The position numbers were made by a program, and so were the translations under genes. A stretch of DNA of 64,000 nucleotides from Saccharothrix ecbatanensis (GTDB taxonomy: Bacteria > Actinomycetota > Actinomycetes > Mycobacteriales > Pseudonocardiaceae), in contig NZ_JACHMO010000001.1 in NCBI RefSeq assembly GCF_014205015.1, positions 1,984,001 to 2,048,000 of the forward strand. The letters run 5' to 3'. The notes under the pieces were generated by a model, which had not been told where the DNA came from, did not search any database, and saw only the letters and a program-made list of their open reading frames with translations. Shown here piece after piece: positions 62,677 through 64,000 of the stretch. Each line of letters starts with the position of its first letter. The first letter of the stretch is position 1.

Positions 62677-63543
62677 TCACGCGTCCCGGCGTTTGTCCCG
62701 GACCTCGGGGAGTGGCCGGAACCCGGCCGACTTGTACGTGGCGACCGCGCCGACGTTGGAGCTCGGGGTGCAGACCAACGCGCTGGACGAGCCCAGCTCC
62801 CGCAGTGCGGCCGCCGCGGCGACGGTGATCGCCTTGCCATGGCCGTGGCCGCGATGTTCCCGGTGCACGCCCATCGGTTCGAGCAACCCGGGCTTTCCCG
62901 GACCGGCCGACCACACCGTCACAGCCGCGACCGCGTTGCCCCGGTCGTCGTACGCGACGAGACAGCGGGCGTCGTCGTACGGCGAGCCTGCCGCCATCGC
63001 GTGCCAGCGTTCGACCGCGAACGTCGACCCGTCGAACGATTCCCGCTGCACGGCGGCCCGCACGTCCGCCTGCTCCGGCCCGATCACCTCGATCCGCACA
63101 CCCGGGTCCTTCAACGGCTCAGTGAGATCGAGGCGCAGCGGCGTCCACGGCTCGTCGGGATTCCAGCCGTTCTCGGACAGGAGATCGTGGAGCAGAGCGC
63201 CCAGCGGGGCTTCGACGTACACCGTGCCCTCCGGCAACACGCCGCGCTCCGGCTCGGTCACGTCCTTGGCCAGATGTCGCGCCAGCTCCTCGTCCAGCCG
63301 GGCGTCGGGCGCGATCGTCAGCCGCAACAGCGTGGGACCGTCCAGCAGCCCGACGGCGAGAACCCGGCCGTCCCGGCGCCAGGTCCGGACCGCCGCGGCC
63401 GTCGCCTCCGGACCGAACCGCCAGAACCAGCCCAGATCCCCGGGGTGCAGCTGCATCGGCGCCCCGTCGTACTGCCACTCCCGCAGCGCGTCGACGGCCT
63501 CGTCCAGCCCGTCGACTCCTGGTTCGCTCAGCGCAATCGCCAT
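62677..63543 (-). CDS. GNAT-family N-acetyltransferase
   Basis: About 288 residues, a two-part GNAT. The C-terminal catalytic half has VAAVTVWSAGPGKPGLLEPMGVHREHRGHGHGKAITVAAAAALRELG (acetyl-CoA loop R-x-x-G-x-G as HRGHGHG) and ATYKSAGFRPL. The N-terminal half is a degenerate copy. Substrate unknown. ATG at 63543 begins MAIALSEPG. Convergent with the MOSC gene. Confidence 0.88.
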   Translation of the reverse strand: MAIALSEPGVDGLDEAVDALREWQYDGAPMQLHPGDLGWFWRFGPEATAAAVRTWRRDGRVLAVGLLDGPTLLRLTIAPDARLDEELARHLAKDVTEPERGVLPEGTVYVEAPLGALLHDLLSENGWNPDEPWTPLRLDLTEPLKDPGVRIEVIGPEQADVRAAVQRESFDGSTFAVERWHAMAAGSPYDDARCLVAYDDRGNAVAAVTVWSAGPGKPGLLEPMGVHREHRGHGHGKAITVAAAAALRELGSSSALVCTPSSNVGAVATYKSAGFRPLPEVRDKRRDA

Positions 63544-63754
63544 ACCCCTGATCACACACCACCGTCCCGACCGTCCGCACCCGGTTTTCGCGCCATGACG
63601 TCCTGGAGTCCGGGACGGTGTCCACCGGATTGGCCATGACTGTCTGACACCACCCGATCGAGTCGCCCGGAGACCCGTTCGGATGTTGTCCGGAGATGCC
63701 GCACGCCACCATCCTTTGTGCCGTCTGCCTCATCCGAACGCATGCGGAGGGTTC

Positions 63755-64000
63755 GTGCCGGTCAACGACCTGCTGAAGGCAAAGATCAACCACGGGTTCG
63801 CCCACCTGGACGTCGACGGGGACGGGCTGCTCACCGAACAGGACCACGTGCTGATGGGCAGGAGGGCCGCCGAATCCCTCGGGCACGCGCCGGACTCGCC
63901 GCAGGAGCAACGCCTCGTCGACGCCTACCTGCGGATCTGGCACGACCTGCACCTGCCGCACATCCCCGGCGGTGGCACGGCCATCTCGCGCGAGCAGTTC
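63755..64000 (+). CDS. EF-hand calcium-binding protein, N-terminal part (cut by window edge)
   Basis: The first 82 codons of a gene running off the right edge. After VPVNDLLKAKINHGFAHLD comes a canonical EF-hand loop DVDGDGLLTEQD, with Asp/Asn-type ligands at 1, 3 and 5 and an acidic residue at 12. The continuation resembles calmodulin-like actinomycete proteins such as calerythrin. The GTG at 63755 follows GGAGG. The 63544-63754 gap is the divergent promoter region with the GNAT gene; nothing else is seen in it. Confidence 0.75.
   Translation, partial: MPVNDLLKAKINHGFAHLDVDGDGLLTEQDHVLMGRRAAESLGHAPDSPQEQRLVDAYLRIWHDLHLPHIPGGGTAISREQF

Overview
The window is very GC-rich, with GTG starts and GTGA/ATGA gene overlaps throughout, and carries Actinobacteria-type genes (DevR/DevS-like pair, NarL regulators, DUF418, DUF574-type methyltransferase, RICIN-tailed secreted glycosidases, MoxR/DUF58 clusters, class V-type lanthipeptide enzymes). 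This suggests a filamentous soil actinomycete, possibly of the Pseudonocardiaceae. That placement is inference. No tRNA, rRNA or CRISPR array was seen.

Layout. 0-3.4 kb: end of an AraC-type regulator, then a DUF418 membrane protein / histidine kinase / NarL regulator operon on the minus strand. 3.5-4.55 kb: decayed transposase and tyrosine integrase. 4.55-9.6 kb: a DevS-like GAF kinase, a DevR-like regulator, a shortened DUF6544 protein, a flavohemoglobin, and remnants of universal stress proteins and a DoxX-like protein; DosR/DevR-like boxes precede the intact genes. 9.63-10.87 kb: a defective IS4-type element that truncates a small gene, followed by a decayed gene. 12.1-15.1 kb: two secreted RICIN-tailed glycosidases (GH43-like and GH5-like), each behind LacI-type palindromes. 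15-18.2 kb: HxlR / hydrolase / AraC genes divergent from an NmrA-like oxidoreductase. 18.3-22.3 kb: a three-gene module of a novel protein, a MoxR-type AAA ATPase and a HExxH + VWA protein. 22.3-25.9 kb: an epoxide hydrolase divergent from two SnoaL-like proteins and a flavin monooxygenase.

25.97-31.76 kb is the most striking locus. A subtilisin-like protease has a tail of ten perfectly spaced nonapeptides (Thr-x-x-Pro-Pro-Cys-x-x-x). It sits in one operon with an APH-fold kinase, a HopA1-like protein and a LanC-like cyclase, the enzyme set of class V lanthipeptide synthesis, and no separate precursor peptide is visible. A convergent small gene encodes a free-standing protein resembling the protease's own prodomain. 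The inference is that the tail is dehydrated and crosslinked into methyllanthionines on a whole enzyme, with a dedicated inhibitor alongside.

31.9-37.8 kb: a helix-turn-helix/nSTAND-type NTPase convergent with a large secreted subtilisin. 38-48 kb: a seven-gene envelope-signalling operon (Ser/Thr kinase, propeller-FN3 protein, MoxR, DUF58, a transglutaminase-fold protein lacking the catalytic Cys and His, a pseudokinase, an FHA protein). 48-53 kb: HNH, VOC, thioesterase, LysE, B3/B4 and GDSL genes. 53-57.3 kb: a TetR gene divergent from a Tat-exported three-subunit molybdenum hydroxylase. 57.3-64 kb: flavin monooxygenase, AraC/GyrI-like regulator, DUF574 methyltransferase, a WxG-motif protein with a small partner, MOSC, GNAT, and the start of an EF-hand protein.
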